Positions 35,433 through 45,009 of a stretch of DNA of 64,000 nt are shown here, one piece after another. Positions within the stretch are counted from its first letter, which is position 1; every line of letters begins with the position of its first letter. Source of the stretch: Gallionellaceae bacterium. GTDB taxonomy: Bacteria; Pseudomonadota; Gammaproteobacteria; Burkholderiales; Thiobacillaceae. The notes under the pieces are model-generated. The model was given only the letters and a program-made list of their open reading frames with translations. It had not been told where the DNA came from and did no database searches. Made by a program: the position numbers and the translations under genes. The stretch covers positions 1 to 64,000 of the forward strand of contig JAQTLN010000008.1 in the NCBI GenBank assembly GCA_028714875.1, given 5' to 3'.

Positions 35433-37045
35433 ACATTATTAAACAATCGCTGTATATGGCCGTTCTAGGCATTGTATTGGCCGCTCTGTTTTTACCGCCA
35501 AATCTGATTGGCCTGGGCATTTTCGACGAAGGATTTATTGCAAGCGGCGCAATGCTGGTAAAAGACGGAAAGCTGCCCTACAGGGATTTCCTGTCCATGT
35601 ACGGGCCTGGGCAGTATTACCTCACGGCGGCAATATATTCCATGCTGGGAGAAAGTCTTGTTTTCGTCCATTACCTGCACGTCATAGTGCTTACGGCCTT
35701 GGGCGTAACGATATACGCACTAGCGAAACGAACAAGCACAGGTGTGGGCGGACCTTTGCTGTTGCTTCTTGGCTATGCGGGCATAGTGCTTTTCGCGCAG
35801 CCCAATGTTGGCTATCCCGCCGTAACGGCAACTGTGTTTCTACTTTTCAGCGCGCTTGCATTAGGCGGGTGTGTCGACACATTTCGTACCAATAGACTCG
35901 TACCAGCTTCATGCCTGATTGGAATGGCCGGCCTATTCCGCTGGGACTTTGGGGTATTTGGCCTGCTGGCCATTGCATTGACCCTGACCATGGTCGTGAT
36001 GCAGGAAAGGCGAAACGCGGCAGGGTCCACCTCAATTCTCTCATGGTTTATCGCCGCATTGGCCCCAGCCATTTTTATTATGGCGGCAATTTATGTTCCG
36101 TTTGTCATACTGTTTTCAGACCCGGTGCGCTGGCTTCAGGAAGGCCCGCTTTTTTCTCTTATGGAATTTTCCAAGTGGCGCAATCTGGAGTATGTCCGGC
36201 CGGCACTGTGGGCTTTGTTGAAGAGCAGCAGCCCCTTGACTTTCGAGACATCTATTCTCAAGCTCGCCTATCTGGGGATACCCGTTGTGCTGGTTATAGG
36301 CTCCATCGGCACAGCCGCCTATTATTTTGCTCGCCCACCAGAAAATAAATCAGATAGAAACAGGCTTGTTATGCTTGTTTATCTGGCATTCCTTTGCTTG
36401 TTCTTGCTCAATCAAATGAGGGTCAGGCCGACGCTCTGGCAGGGGTTTCCCGCCATGGCCGCTTCACTGCCGCTGATCGCCTTGCTGCTTGAATATTACA
36501 AGACAATAATTTCACGCAGCAAGCCACTGGCCGTGGCTCTCAACGTTACCGGATTCATTATTGGCGCGCTGCTATTCAATACGGGTCTCAATCGCCTATT
36601 TGAATCATCGGATAAACACCTTATAGCACTTAATACACCTCGCTCTTCCGGCATTCGTGTCGATCCGGAAATGAAACTTTATGTTGATATGATTAAATAT
36701 GTTATGGACAACACAAAACCTGGCGAGGCCATTTACTCCGGTGTGCGGGATCATTCACGTTTGGTCTATAACGACGCCATGCTGTATTTCCTGACCGACC
36801 GGCCGCCCGCCGATCGTTTCCTTGAGCTTGAGCCCGGCATATCAAATACCAGGAAGGCACAGGAGGAGATAATCAACTCGATCAAACAGAAAAATGTCCG
36901 TCTGATTGTATTGAGTGATATTTTGTCGGACGAGCCGAACAACACTTCAAGATCAAATGGCGTATCAATTTTGGATGAGTTTATTCGCAACAACTATCAT
37001 TTTGATAGAAGCTTTGAAGGCCGGCTGGTCTTTGTCAAAAACTGA
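35429..37045 (+). CDS. GT-C type membrane glycosyltransferase, GT39-like
   Basis: A 538-residue polytopic protein with about ten transmembrane helices. The first periplasmic loop has the GT-C acidic motif FDEGFIASGAMLVKDGKLPY followed by RDFLSMYGPGQYY, as in GT39/PMT-like enzymes. The C-terminal 100 residues form a soluble periplasmic domain (DHSRLVYNDAMLYFLTDRPP). It sits between DprE1-like and DprE2-like genes, so it may use polyprenyl-phospho-arabinose as donor, as suggested for TfpW of Pseudomonas aeruginosa pilin glycosylation (inference). AT content is higher than in the flanking genes, suggesting separate acquisition. Confidence 0.75.
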   Translation: MNIIKQSLYMAVLGIVLAALFLPPNLIGLGIFDEGFIASGAMLVKDGKLPYRDFLSMYGPGQYYLTAAIYSMLGESLVFVHYLHVIVLTALGVTIYALAKRTSTGVGGPLLLLLGYAGIVLFAQPNVGYPAVTATVFLLFSALALGGCVDTFRTNRLVPASCLIGMAGLFRWDFGVFGLLAIALTLTMVVMQERRNAAGSTSILSWFIAALAPAIFIMAAIYVPFVILFSDPVRWLQEGPLFSLMEFSKWRNLEYVRPALWALLKSSSPLTFETSILKLAYLGIPVVLVIGSIGTAAYYFARPPENKSDRNRLVMLVYLAFLCLFLLNQMRVRPTLWQGFPAMAASLPLIALLLEYYKTIISRSKPLAVALNVTGFIIGALLFNTGLNRLFESSDKHLIALNTPRSSGIRVDPEMKLYVDMIKYVMDNTKPGEAIYSGVRDHSRLVYNDAMLYFLTDRPPADRFLELEPGISNTRKAQEEIINSIKQKNVRLIVLSDILSDEPNNTSRSNGVSILDEFIRNNYHFDRSFEGRLVFVKN

Positions 37046-37060
37046 GCGTTTGATCTCACA

Positions 37061-37798
37061 ATGAAAAGAATACTCATCATAGGCGCGACTTCCGCTATTG
37101 CCACCGCATGCGCGCGGCGCTGGGCCGCGCACGAGGCCACCTTCTTCCTGGTAGGCAGAAATGCAGAAAAACTCGGTCAGGTTGCTGATGATCTGGCTGC
37201 GCGCGGAGCAACCGTATACACGCATGTGCTTGATCTGAACCACTTCGATCAACACGCGGCCACGCTGGACGCCTGTTATGCGGCGCTGGGTCAAGTCGAT
37301 GTCGCCCTTGTCGCCCATGGCACCCTACCTGACCAGAAGGCCTGCGAACAGGATGCTCAACTGGCGGTACAGGAGTTCACCAACAACGGCCTGAGCGTGA
37401 TCGCTTTGCTCACCGATCTGGCGAACCGCATGGAAGCGCGGAGATCCGGCTGCATCGCCGTGATTTCCTCAGTGGCTGGCGACCGCGGACGGCCCTCCAA
37501 CTATCTTTACGGCGCGGCCAAGGGCGCCGTGACAGACTTTTGTAGTGGCCTGCGCGGACGGTTGTTCAAGGCGGGGGTGCAAGTGCTGACCATCAAGCCT
37601 GGTTTCGTCGATACCCCCATGACCCAGGGTCTGCCTCTGCCCGGGCTGTTGCTGGCGACGCCTGACAAGGTGGCGAAGGACATCGTGCATGCAGTGGAGA
37701 AGCGGCGCGACACACTCTATACGCCCTGGTTCTGGCGGTTGATCATGCTGATCATCATCCACATTCCTGGGCTGATCTTCAAACGCCTCGGTTTGTGA
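37061..37798 (+). CDS. DprE2-like short-chain reductase
   Basis: A 245-residue SDR. The Rossmann motif is IIGATSAIATACARRW, the catalytic serine is in ISSVAGDRGR and the YxxxK motif is YGAAK. A C-terminal hydrophobic segment (FWRLIMLIIIHIPGLIF) could anchor it to the membrane, as in mycobacterial DprE2. The likely reaction is NADH-dependent reduction of polyprenylphosphoryl-2-keto-pentose to polyprenylphosphoryl-D-arabinose. Support comes from both sequence and position two genes after the DprE1-like oxidase. Confidence 0.85.
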   Translation: MKRILIIGATSAIATACARRWAAHEATFFLVGRNAEKLGQVADDLAARGATVYTHVLDLNHFDQHAATLDACYAALGQVDVALVAHGTLPDQKACEQDAQLAVQEFTNNGLSVIALLTDLANRMEARRSGCIAVISSVAGDRGRPSNYLYGAAKGAVTDFCSGLRGRLFKAGVQVLTIKPGFVDTPMTQGLPLPGLLLATPDKVAKDIVHAVEKRRDTLYTPWFWRLIMLIIIHIPGLIFKRLGL

Positions 37799-37829
37799 GA
37801 CCTCGTCAATATCCGCTGAAAGGGAAAGA

Positions 37830-38765
37830 ATGAAATCTGCTCGTATCGTGTTGCCCGGTGGGGCCGGGCTGGTGGGCCAGAACCTGGTCGCCCAATTGAA
37901 ACGACAGGGGTACTCGAACCTTGTCGTGCTGGATAAACACCGTAGCAACCTAGAAATTCTGCGTAAGATGCACCCGGATATCGTAGCCGAATACGCCGAC
38001 CTTGCTGATCGTGGCGATTGGGAAAAGCACCTGGCCGGCACCGAAGCCGTAGTCATGCTGCAAGCACAGATTGGCGGCAACGACTACACCCAGTTTCAGC
38101 GCAACAACATCGATTCAACCCGGTACGTACTTGATGCCATGAAGGCGAATGGTGTCCCTTACCTGGTACACATCAGTTCTTCAGTGGTCGAGTCAGTCGC
38201 CAACGATTGGTATACCAACACCAAGAAAGAACAGGAACGCATGGCTGCGGAGTGTGGAATACCCAACGCAATCTTGCGCCCGACCCTGATGTTCGGCTGG
38301 TTCGACCGTAAGCATCTGGGCTGGCTATCGCGCTTCATGCAGAAAGTGCCAGTTTTTCCCATTCCCGGCCATGGTCGCTATATGCGACAGCCACTTTATG
38401 CCGGCGACTTCAGCAATATTATCGTTAGTTGCATCGAAAAGCAGATCACCGGCAATTACAATATTTCCGGGCGCGAGCAAGTTGACTACATCGACATCAT
38501 CCGTGAGATCAAACGCGCCATTCACTCAAACACCTTGATTATCAATATTCCTTACCGACTGTTTCATGCGCTGTTGAGTATCTGGGCCTTATTCGACCGT
38601 GACCCACCGTTTACTACTCAGCAATTATCGGCCCTGGTGGCACACGACGAATTTGAGGTGATTGACTGGCCACGGATCTTCGGGGTCACAGCAACCGCCT
38701 TCGCCAATGCTATTGACGTAACCTACAACGACCCGGCCTATAGTCAAGTCATATTGGAATTCTAG
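37830..38765 (+). CDS. NAD-dependent epimerase/dehydratase
   Basis: An extended SDR of 311 residues. GGAGLVGQNL is the nucleotide-binding loop, SSSVVES holds the catalytic serine and YTNTK the YxxxK pair. The substrate-binding part has RPTLMFGWFDRKHLGWLSRF. It may modify a nucleotide sugar or a polyprenyl-linked sugar; the substrate cannot be read. It lies 31 bases after the DprE2-like gene. Confidence 0.8.
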   Translation: MKSARIVLPGGAGLVGQNLVAQLKRQGYSNLVVLDKHRSNLEILRKMHPDIVAEYADLADRGDWEKHLAGTEAVVMLQAQIGGNDYTQFQRNNIDSTRYVLDAMKANGVPYLVHISSSVVESVANDWYTNTKKEQERMAAECGIPNAILRPTLMFGWFDRKHLGWLSRFMQKVPVFPIPGHGRYMRQPLYAGDFSNIIVSCIEKQITGNYNISGREQVDYIDIIREIKRAIHSNTLIINIPYRLFHALLSIWALFDRDPPFTTQQLSALVAHDEFEVIDWPRIFGVTATAFANAIDVTYNDPAYSQVILEF

Positions 38766-38828
38766 TGTGCCAAGCGACTTGTAAAGGTGCATTGTTCTAT
38801 TTTCATTGAATAATCTAAGAGCCAGTCC

Positions 38829-40694
38829 ATGACAGCCAGCTCTTTCGTGCTCGATAGTTATTCTATTTCATTTGCGTCATTAGTATTGCCACTGATGCTG
38901 GTTGGCATATCCCTTGCTCCCGCATTGGTAAATAGGAAAAAGGCCGGCTGGGCTGGCCTGATGGCGCCAGTTATTATTCTGTGTATTGGCGCATTAATTT
39001 ACTATTTCAGGATGGACGCAGTACAGAATTATGAGCTCAACCCTGACGAGTCGGACTGGATAGCCAACGCCAATACTTTATTGGTGGACCCACGGTACAT
39101 GATATCTACGGTAATGCCGTTATTGATTACCGCCCCATTGTCATTGGTTAAATTATTTACGGGTAATCTAGATTTTTATACCACAAAAATATTCGGGATT
39201 ATTACGTGGATAGCGTGTTTTATCCTTTTATGGGCTGGACTAAGGAATATTTTCAGGACGGGACTGGAGTTCTTTGCGCTGTTGCCCTTTGTGGCATTTG
39301 TTGCATTGATGTCACACTGGGATTTGGTTGCATACAATTCCGAACATAGCCCCAGCTTGCTGTTCTCGTTGGCGGTATTTATATATAGCCATACACAACG
39401 CGACAGGACTAATAGGTACACCTACCCATTATTGGGATTTGTACTTGGCAGCTTTCTACTTTCCAAAATACAGATGGCGCCAGTTGCATTTGCATTTGCC
39501 TTGGTTGTAGCCATTAATCTTGCCCGCCAAGGAAAAATAAAAACTTTACTTCTGTTTTGCACTTCTGGCTTCGCACCTATCGTTGTTGTACTAAACTGGG
39601 TTTACGTTAACGGCGCAATGGATGTATTTATTGCAACGCACAAAGCCGCTCTTGGATATGTTTTGTCAGGCGTAACGGGTGAGCACTTGACATGGCCAGA
39701 AAAAATATCAGGATTCAGAGACATAACCAATTCAATACCCGACCTGCATCTATATCTTGGCTGTTACGCCTTGATTATAATTTTGGTCACCTCAATGACC
39801 GTCCTAAGTGCAAAAAGAATTAACCACTGGGTACGATATTTGTTTGTCGCCCAGGCCATTGCGTTGCCATTCTTTCTAGGCCCAGCTCTGACGATTGCCA
39901 TTGAATCCTTGGTGTATTTTGTTTTTTGTTTATACTCTATCTCGCGTTTTGATGATGGATTTAGGGAATACTTCGTCGTACTAGGCATCTCTACGGTGCT
40001 CATGTTGACGTCCTTTTATGTAATAACAGCCCCCCCGACAAACTTCTCTCACTACTACATATTAATGGTTGCGCCGGTTTCATTTTACGGCTCTGTTGTT
40101 TTGCTGTCAGGAATGCGCTTACTGAACAACTATGCAGCGAATATTGCAAAAAAAAACGTATTTATATTATGCATCGTTTCCGCACTGACTATCTTCCAAT
40201 TTAATGGACTCCACACCAAGAGAGTCATTGGTATTCACAGTTTATATCATGACAGGCCATCATATATTAATAGGGAAAATGACGCCGCCATCGCCAATAC
40301 CATCCGTATGTGGATAAATCCCGGTGATAGAATAACAATTTGGGGGTGGTCTAATAAATTCTACGTACTGTCACAGGCCGCGCAAGCCACCAGAATAACC
40401 TTCTCCTTTCCGCAATTCCTAAAAGGCAATGCGGATATTTATTGGCTAAATCTTTTTATTACGGACATGGAGAAAAACAATCCGATTGTCTTTGTTGACG
40501 CAATAGCTCCCAACCAATTTATGTACGATTACTTCAAGGGTAGCCATTTTGAAATATACCCCCGGGCCAAGCGCTTTATTGAAAATAATTACACCCAAAT
40601 ATCAACCATTTCCGGGGTTCGGATATATATCAAGAACACGAGATTGAATAGACACCAAATTTCGTACCAACCTGGGCCGCGAATCATCCACTGA
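38829..40694 (+). CDS. GT-C type membrane glycosyltransferase
   Basis: A 621-residue protein with about 11-13 membrane helices. A first-loop acidic motif (NPDESDWIANANTLL) is of the type found in GT-C transferases, and the C-terminal domain is soluble. It is strongly AT-rich compared with the flanking genes, with uncommon codons (ATA, TTA), indicating a foreign origin. It could add a second sugar from a polyprenyl-phosphate donor. I cannot assign a specificity. Confidence 0.65.
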   Translation: MTASSFVLDSYSISFASLVLPLMLVGISLAPALVNRKKAGWAGLMAPVIILCIGALIYYFRMDAVQNYELNPDESDWIANANTLLVDPRYMISTVMPLLITAPLSLVKLFTGNLDFYTTKIFGIITWIACFILLWAGLRNIFRTGLEFFALLPFVAFVALMSHWDLVAYNSEHSPSLLFSLAVFIYSHTQRDRTNRYTYPLLGFVLGSFLLSKIQMAPVAFAFALVVAINLARQGKIKTLLLFCTSGFAPIVVVLNWVYVNGAMDVFIATHKAALGYVLSGVTGEHLTWPEKISGFRDITNSIPDLHLYLGCYALIIILVTSMTVLSAKRINHWVRYLFVAQAIALPFFLGPALTIAIESLVYFVFCLYSISRFDDGFREYFVVLGISTVLMLTSFYVITAPPTNFSHYYILMVAPVSFYGSVVLLSGMRLLNNYAANIAKKNVFILCIVSALTIFQFNGLHTKRVIGIHSLYHDRPSYINRENDAAIANTIRMWINPGDRITIWGWSNKFYVLSQAAQATRITFSFPQFLKGNADIYWLNLFITDMEKNNPIVFVDAIAPNQFMYDYFKGSHFEIYPRAKRFIENNYTQISTISGVRIYIKNTRLNRHQISYQPGPRIIH

Positions 40695-40713
40695 TACCCA
40701 AAAGAGTAAATGC

Positions 40714-41655
40714 ATGCCCACCTTATCTATCGTCATTCCCGTCTATCGCGCCGAGGCCACCTTACGCGAATTGCATCGCCGCATTGAGGCCGCTTTGGCA
40801 CTGGAAGGCCTTGAATTCGAGATCGTGTTCGTCGAGGATTGCGGTGGCGACCGGTCCTGGGAAGTGGTTCAGGAACTGGCGAAGCAGGACGGGCGAGTGA
40901 AGGGCCTACGTATGTCGCGCAACTACGGCCAGCACAGCGCCTTGCTGTGCGGCATCCGCGCCGCCTCCCACGAAGTCATCGTTACTCTGGACGACGATTT
41001 GCAGAACCCGCCGGAAGAAATTCCCAAGCTTCTTGCGAAGTTGGCCGAGGGCTACGACATGGTCTACGGCACGCGCGAACGGGAGCGCCACGGCTTTCTG
41101 CGCGATACGGCTTCGCGTATCACCAAATGGGCGCTGCAAAGCGCGATGGGCGCCGACACGGCACGCAACGTCAGTCCCATGCGCGCCTTTCCCACCGAAT
41201 TGCGCCAGGCTTTCGCCGATTACCGCAGCCCCACCGTCAATCTGGATGTGCTCCTGACCTGGGGCACCACCCGATTCGGCGCCGTGCCGGTGCGGCATGA
41301 AGCGCGCCGGATCGGCGAGTCCGGTTACAACCTGAGTAAGTTGATCAACCACGCGGTCAACATGATGACCGGTTTTTCAACTCTGCCGCTGCGGATCGCC
41401 AGCGTCATGGGTTTTGTCTTCGCACTGTTCGGTTTTCTCATCCTCGGTTACGTTCTGGCCCGTTACCTGGTGAGCGGCAGCAGCGTGCCCGGCTTCCCCT
41501 TCCTGGCCTCGATCATCGTCATCTTCTCCGGCGTGCAGTTGTTCGCCCTGGGCATCATCGGCGAATACCTGGCCCGGATGCATTTTCGCAGCATGGATCG
41601 GCCGCCTTATCTGGTCAGGGAAGAAACCGGTATTTCTAAAATGGACAAGGAATGA
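40714..41655 (+). CDS. GT2 polyprenyl-phosphate glycosyltransferase, ArnC/DPM1-like
   Basis: A 313-residue family-2 glycosyltransferase. The GT-A domain (1-230) has LSIVIPVYRAEATL, the DxD-type TLDDDLQNPPEEI and the acceptor loop SRNYGQHSALLCG. Two C-terminal membrane helices (about 235-290) match the ArnC/GtrB layout. Such enzymes transfer a sugar from UDP to undecaprenyl phosphate on the cytoplasmic face. The stop overlaps the next gene by four bases. Confidence 0.9.
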   Translation: MPTLSIVIPVYRAEATLRELHRRIEAALALEGLEFEIVFVEDCGGDRSWEVVQELAKQDGRVKGLRMSRNYGQHSALLCGIRAASHEVIVTLDDDLQNPPEEIPKLLAKLAEGYDMVYGTRERERHGFLRDTASRITKWALQSAMGADTARNVSPMRAFPTELRQAFADYRSPTVNLDVLLTWGTTRFGAVPVRHEARRIGESGYNLSKLINHAVNMMTGFSTLPLRIASVMGFVFALFGFLILGYVLARYLVSGSSVPGFPFLASIIVIFSGVQLFALGIIGEYLARMHFRSMDRPPYLVREETGISKMDKE

Positions 41656-42494
41656 AAGTTCTCGTTCTCGGCGGCACCCGCTACATGGGCCGAGCCGCCA
41701 CCATGAACCTGCTGGCTGCGGGCCACGAGGTGGTGAGCGTCAGCCGCACCCCGAGCGACGGCGCGATCCGGCACCTGGTATGCGACCGCAAGGACCATTC
41801 CACGCTGGAAGCGCTGCTGCGCGAGGAGGCGCCGGAGGCCATCCTCGACATGGTCTGCTTCGACGCCCATGACGGTGCGGGGATGGCGCGACTGTTTGAG
41901 TCCGGCGCGTTGTGCAGCCTCGAACACTACCTGATGGTTTCCACCTTTTTTCCGTATAACTATTTCGACGGCCGCGAAGCGCCGTTCACCGGCGACCCGG
42001 CGGCAATCTCCGATGGGTACACCAGGCGCAAGGTGGAGGCGGAGGCGAAGATCCAGGCTGGCACACTGTTCGCGAAGAGTTCCATCCTGCGTCTGCCCTT
42101 CGTCTTTTCTCACGACGACTACACGGGAAGGTTCCAGCAGTTCTGTGTAATGGCGCGCGACGGCAGGGTGACGGCGGCGGATAAGCCGGCCTGGAAAACC
42201 TCAATGATCGGCATGGAGGACGCCGGCCAGTCGCTATCGAAAATTCTGCAAGGTCCGCCACTGGGGTATGTCGATGCCGCCAACGCCGGTTGCCTGAGCC
42301 TGCATGAGATCGCCACCACCGTCGCCAAAGCCCTGGGGGTTTCCAGCGAATTTCACGGCACGGACGATCCCGGCGCCATCTATGCCTTGCGCCGCGACCT
42401 CTGCCTGGATTCGGAAAAGGCGCCGAAATTGCGGCCTCTGCCCGAAGCCCTGACGGACGAAGCACAAAAGTGGAGTGACAGCCTTGCCAATTAA
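41652..42494 (+). CDS. NAD-dependent epimerase/dehydratase family protein
   Basis: A 280-residue atypical SDR. The nucleotide loop is VLVLGGTRYMGRAA, and the rest follows isoflavone-reductase/NmrA-like sugar epimerases (SVSRTPSDGAI, YTRRKVEAEAKI). The usual YxxxK tyrosine-lysine pair is present as YTRRK. Gene context (GT2, ATP-grasp, HAD) suggests a role in synthesis of a modified sugar or aminoacyl unit. Confidence 0.75.
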   Translation: MKVLVLGGTRYMGRAATMNLLAAGHEVVSVSRTPSDGAIRHLVCDRKDHSTLEALLREEAPEAILDMVCFDAHDGAGMARLFESGALCSLEHYLMVSTFFPYNYFDGREAPFTGDPAAISDGYTRRKVEAEAKIQAGTLFAKSSILRLPFVFSHDDYTGRFQQFCVMARDGRVTAADKPAWKTSMIGMEDAGQSLSKILQGPPLGYVDAANAGCLSLHEIATTVAKALGVSSEFHGTDDPGAIYALRRDLCLDSEKAPKLRPLPEALTDEAQKWSDSLAN

Positions 42495-43482
42495 GGTTCT
42501 CGTCAGCGGTGCCGGCGGCGATGTCGGCCAAGGCGTGTTGAAGGCGCTGGCCGCCTCATCCCTTGACATCGAGCCCTACACCACCTGCATAGGCCCGCAC
42601 AGTTCCTGGCTGCACATGGGCGTAAAGAGTTACATCGCGCCGTTGTCGGCTTCCGAGGAATACGTGCCCTGGCTGATCCGACTGATCCGGCATAACGGCA
42701 TCCAGGTGTTCTTTCCCACCGTAGACGGCGAAATCACCAAAATCGCCCGCGAGAAACATCGCATCGAGGGTGAGACCGGCGCGCGGGTGTTCGTCGATGG
42801 CATGGAGAAGGTCGCCATCAGCGACGACAAGCTCAATACCGCCGAATTCCTGCGCGGCCACGGTTTCGCCTACCCCGCCTCGGTTGCCGCCGACGACGAG
42901 AAAGCGCGCGACCTGGCCGCCAGCCTCGGCTATCCGCTGATCGTCAAGAGACGCATCGGCAAGGGCAGCCAGGACGTGTTCCAGGTGAACGACGCGGCGG
43001 AACTGGAACGCCGCCTCGGCGACCCGAGTTTCGTCGCACAGGAATGGCTGGACCCCGCCCAGGGCGAATACACCTCCGGCCTCTATCTCGGAGACGACGG
43101 CGAGATCAAGGGGGTCTGCACCTTCCGCCGCAAGCTTAAGGGCGGCTCCACCTACATCGCCGAACGCATCATCGACCCGATGCTGGAGCGGCCGCTGGAG
43201 CGCATCGCCCGCGCGCTGGGCATGAAATACCTGAACATCCAGTCGATGCGCCGGGGCGACGAACTGGTGCCGTTCGAATTCAACGGCCGCCTTTCCGGCA
43301 CCACCGCAATGGTCTCCAAAGTGTTCAACGCGCCGGAGATGTTCATTCGCGAGCGCATCCTGGGCGAGCGCCTCACCCGCGTGGACAACCCGGTCCGCTT
43401 CGTCTCCATGCGATATTACGAAGAGGCCTACGCCTCACCGGACGAGATCGAAGGCCTGCTGGCGCGGAGCGCGGAGATATGA
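42484..43482 (+). CDS. ATP-grasp ligase
   Basis: A 332-residue carbamoyl-phosphate-synthase-like ATP-grasp protein. The N-terminal domain begins IKVLVSGAGGDVGQGVLKAL. The ATP-grasp core shows YPLIVKRRIGKGSQDVFQV, FVAQEWLDPAQGEYTSGLYL and the metal loop PFEFNGRLSG. It likely ligates a carboxylate to an amine or hydroxyl on a sugar precursor; the substrate is unknown. TTG 42484 is preferred, with GGAG eight bases upstream. The GTG at 42475 overlaps that site. Confidence 0.78.
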   Translation: MPIKVLVSGAGGDVGQGVLKALAASSLDIEPYTTCIGPHSSWLHMGVKSYIAPLSASEEYVPWLIRLIRHNGIQVFFPTVDGEITKIAREKHRIEGETGARVFVDGMEKVAISDDKLNTAEFLRGHGFAYPASVAADDEKARDLAASLGYPLIVKRRIGKGSQDVFQVNDAAELERRLGDPSFVAQEWLDPAQGEYTSGLYLGDDGEIKGVCTFRRKLKGGSTYIAERIIDPMLERPLERIARALGMKYLNIQSMRRGDELVPFEFNGRLSGTTAMVSKVFNAPEMFIRERILGERLTRVDNPVRFVSMRYYEEAYASPDEIEGLLARSAEI

Positions 43483-44183
43483 CCATTTGCGCTTTGTTCG
43501 ACTTCGCCGACACCCTGGCCGAACTCCAGCCGAACCGCCAGGACATCGTCGTCGACTACATCGAGCGCGTCGGCGGTATCCAGGTCGACCCGGACACCAT
43601 CACCCGCGCCTACAAGGCAGTGGACCTGCTCATGCCCTACAGCTCGGTGAAGACCACGACCCCGGAACAGCGGGTGGATTTCTACCGGGACTACAACCGG
43701 CAATTGTTTGCCCTTCTCGGGGTCAGCCATCGCGCCGACCCCTCCGGCCTGATCACCGCCTTCTGCAAACGCAAGGCGCACTGGCAACTCAAGCCGGGCG
43801 CGCGCGACACCCTGGTCACACTGCGCGAGCGCGGCTATCACATCGGCATCATCTCCAACTTCGATAGCCGCCTGGAACATCTCGTCTACGACTATCTCGG
43901 CCTCGGCGATACCGTTGATTACCTGCACATCTCGCAGACGGAAGGGGTGGAAAAACCGGACCCACGCTTCTACCTCGGCTTCTTCGAGCGGCACGGCCTG
44001 TCGATCGAGCGCTCGGTCTATGTCGGAGACAGCTATACGCTGGATTTTCTGCCCGCCACGGGCATCGGATTGAGGGCCTGGCTGCTCGACGAGGCAGGCC
44101 TTTATCCCCACCTGCCCGAGGCGATCCGCAGCATCGGCGATCTGTCCGGCCTGGTGCCCAACTCCGCCGCTGGGATGCCATGA
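43479..44183 (+). CDS. HAD-family hydrolase
   Basis: A 234-residue haloacid-dehalogenase phosphatase. The nucleophile motif appears as LFDFADTLAEL, so the usual DxDGT is DFADT, which keeps the two aspartates. IISNFDSRL is motif II, and VYVGDSYTLDFLPATGIG is motif IV. It likely dephosphorylates a sugar or nucleotide-sugar precursor in this cluster. The start overlaps the ATP-grasp stop by four bases. Confidence 0.82.
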   Translation: MTICALFDFADTLAELQPNRQDIVVDYIERVGGIQVDPDTITRAYKAVDLLMPYSSVKTTTPEQRVDFYRDYNRQLFALLGVSHRADPSGLITAFCKRKAHWQLKPGARDTLVTLRERGYHIGIISNFDSRLEHLVYDYLGLGDTVDYLHISQTEGVEKPDPRFYLGFFERHGLSIERSVYVGDSYTLDFLPATGIGLRAWLLDEAGLYPHLPEAIRSIGDLSGLVPNSAAGMP

Positions 44184-44240
44184 GCACCCATGTCCAGATG
44201 CGGCGCTTCGCGGTGGCCTGTTTGGCTTCCAATTCAGTCA

Positions 44241-45005
44241 ATGCCTGATCGCATCGATACGCCCAGCCTCTCCCTGGCGTGGTCGGAGACGCCTTGGGAC
44301 ACAGCCATTACCAGATATCCGGTGTGGCAGATCATCCACCTGGAGGTACGGGGACGGCTTGCGTATGAGGGTATGAAGGATTTCGAAAACATTCGCGACC
44401 AGTCGGGGGTCGGGCTGGTGAGTTGCCGCCTGCCACATACCCACTTGGGTGAATCCATGTTTCTGGAGGAGCACGGATTCCGTTTCATCGAGATGCTCTA
44501 TCAGCCAGAACTGGCTCTGGTGCCGGGCGCAAGCGTGGCGGGTGATGCAACGCTGTCGATCCGGCGCGCCCTTGACGTTGATCTGCCAGCCGTCGTGGAC
44601 GTGGCTGGCCAAGCGTTCGTCAGCGAGCGTTTCCACCTGGATCCCCGGCTTGGGTCCGAACTGGGCAACGAACGCTATCGAAACTGGGTGCGTAACAGTT
44701 TTTTTCACCCTGATCAGCGCTTATACGCGCTCTGTGACGGGAACAGGCTGGTGGCTTTCTTTGTCACGGAGATGCAAGCGGACGGCGTGTGCTATTGGCA
44801 TCTCAATGCGGTGGCGCCTGAAGCACAAGGGCTTGGTTATGGCCGGCGCGCCTGGCAGGCCATGATCAGGCAAGCTGCCGACGCCGGAGCGAAACGCGTG
44901 CGCACCAGCATCGTCGCGGGCAATGAGCGAGTGCTCAACCTGTATGCGCGACTGGGCTTCCGGTTTCCCGCGCCCCTCATGACCTTTCACTGGGTCAGGG
45001 GGTAG
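44241..45005 (+). CDS. GNAT acyltransferase, WecD-like
   Basis: A 254-residue two-part protein: an N-terminal domain (WSETPWDTAITRYPVWQI) and a C-terminal GNAT domain with the CoA loop PEAQGLGYGRRAWQAMI followed by ERVLNLYARLGFRF. The layout resembles WecD, which acetylates dTDP-4-amino-fucose. A WecE-like aminotransferase three genes downstream supports that role. No clear ribosome binding site; the start is chosen by domain length. Confidence 0.72.
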   Translation: MPDRIDTPSLSLAWSETPWDTAITRYPVWQIIHLEVRGRLAYEGMKDFENIRDQSGVGLVSCRLPHTHLGESMFLEEHGFRFIEMLYQPELALVPGASVAGDATLSIRRALDVDLPAVVDVAGQAFVSERFHLDPRLGSELGNERYRNWVRNSFFHPDQRLYALCDGNRLVAFFVTEMQADGVCYWHLNAVAPEAQGLGYGRRAWQAMIRQAADAGAKRVRTSIVAGNERVLNLYARLGFRFPAPLMTFHWVRG

Positions 45006-45009
45006 AAAT

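Noticed and set aside
44180-44248. 22-residue ORF overlapping the HAD stop
   Set aside because: Too short, no recognisable features; probably chance.
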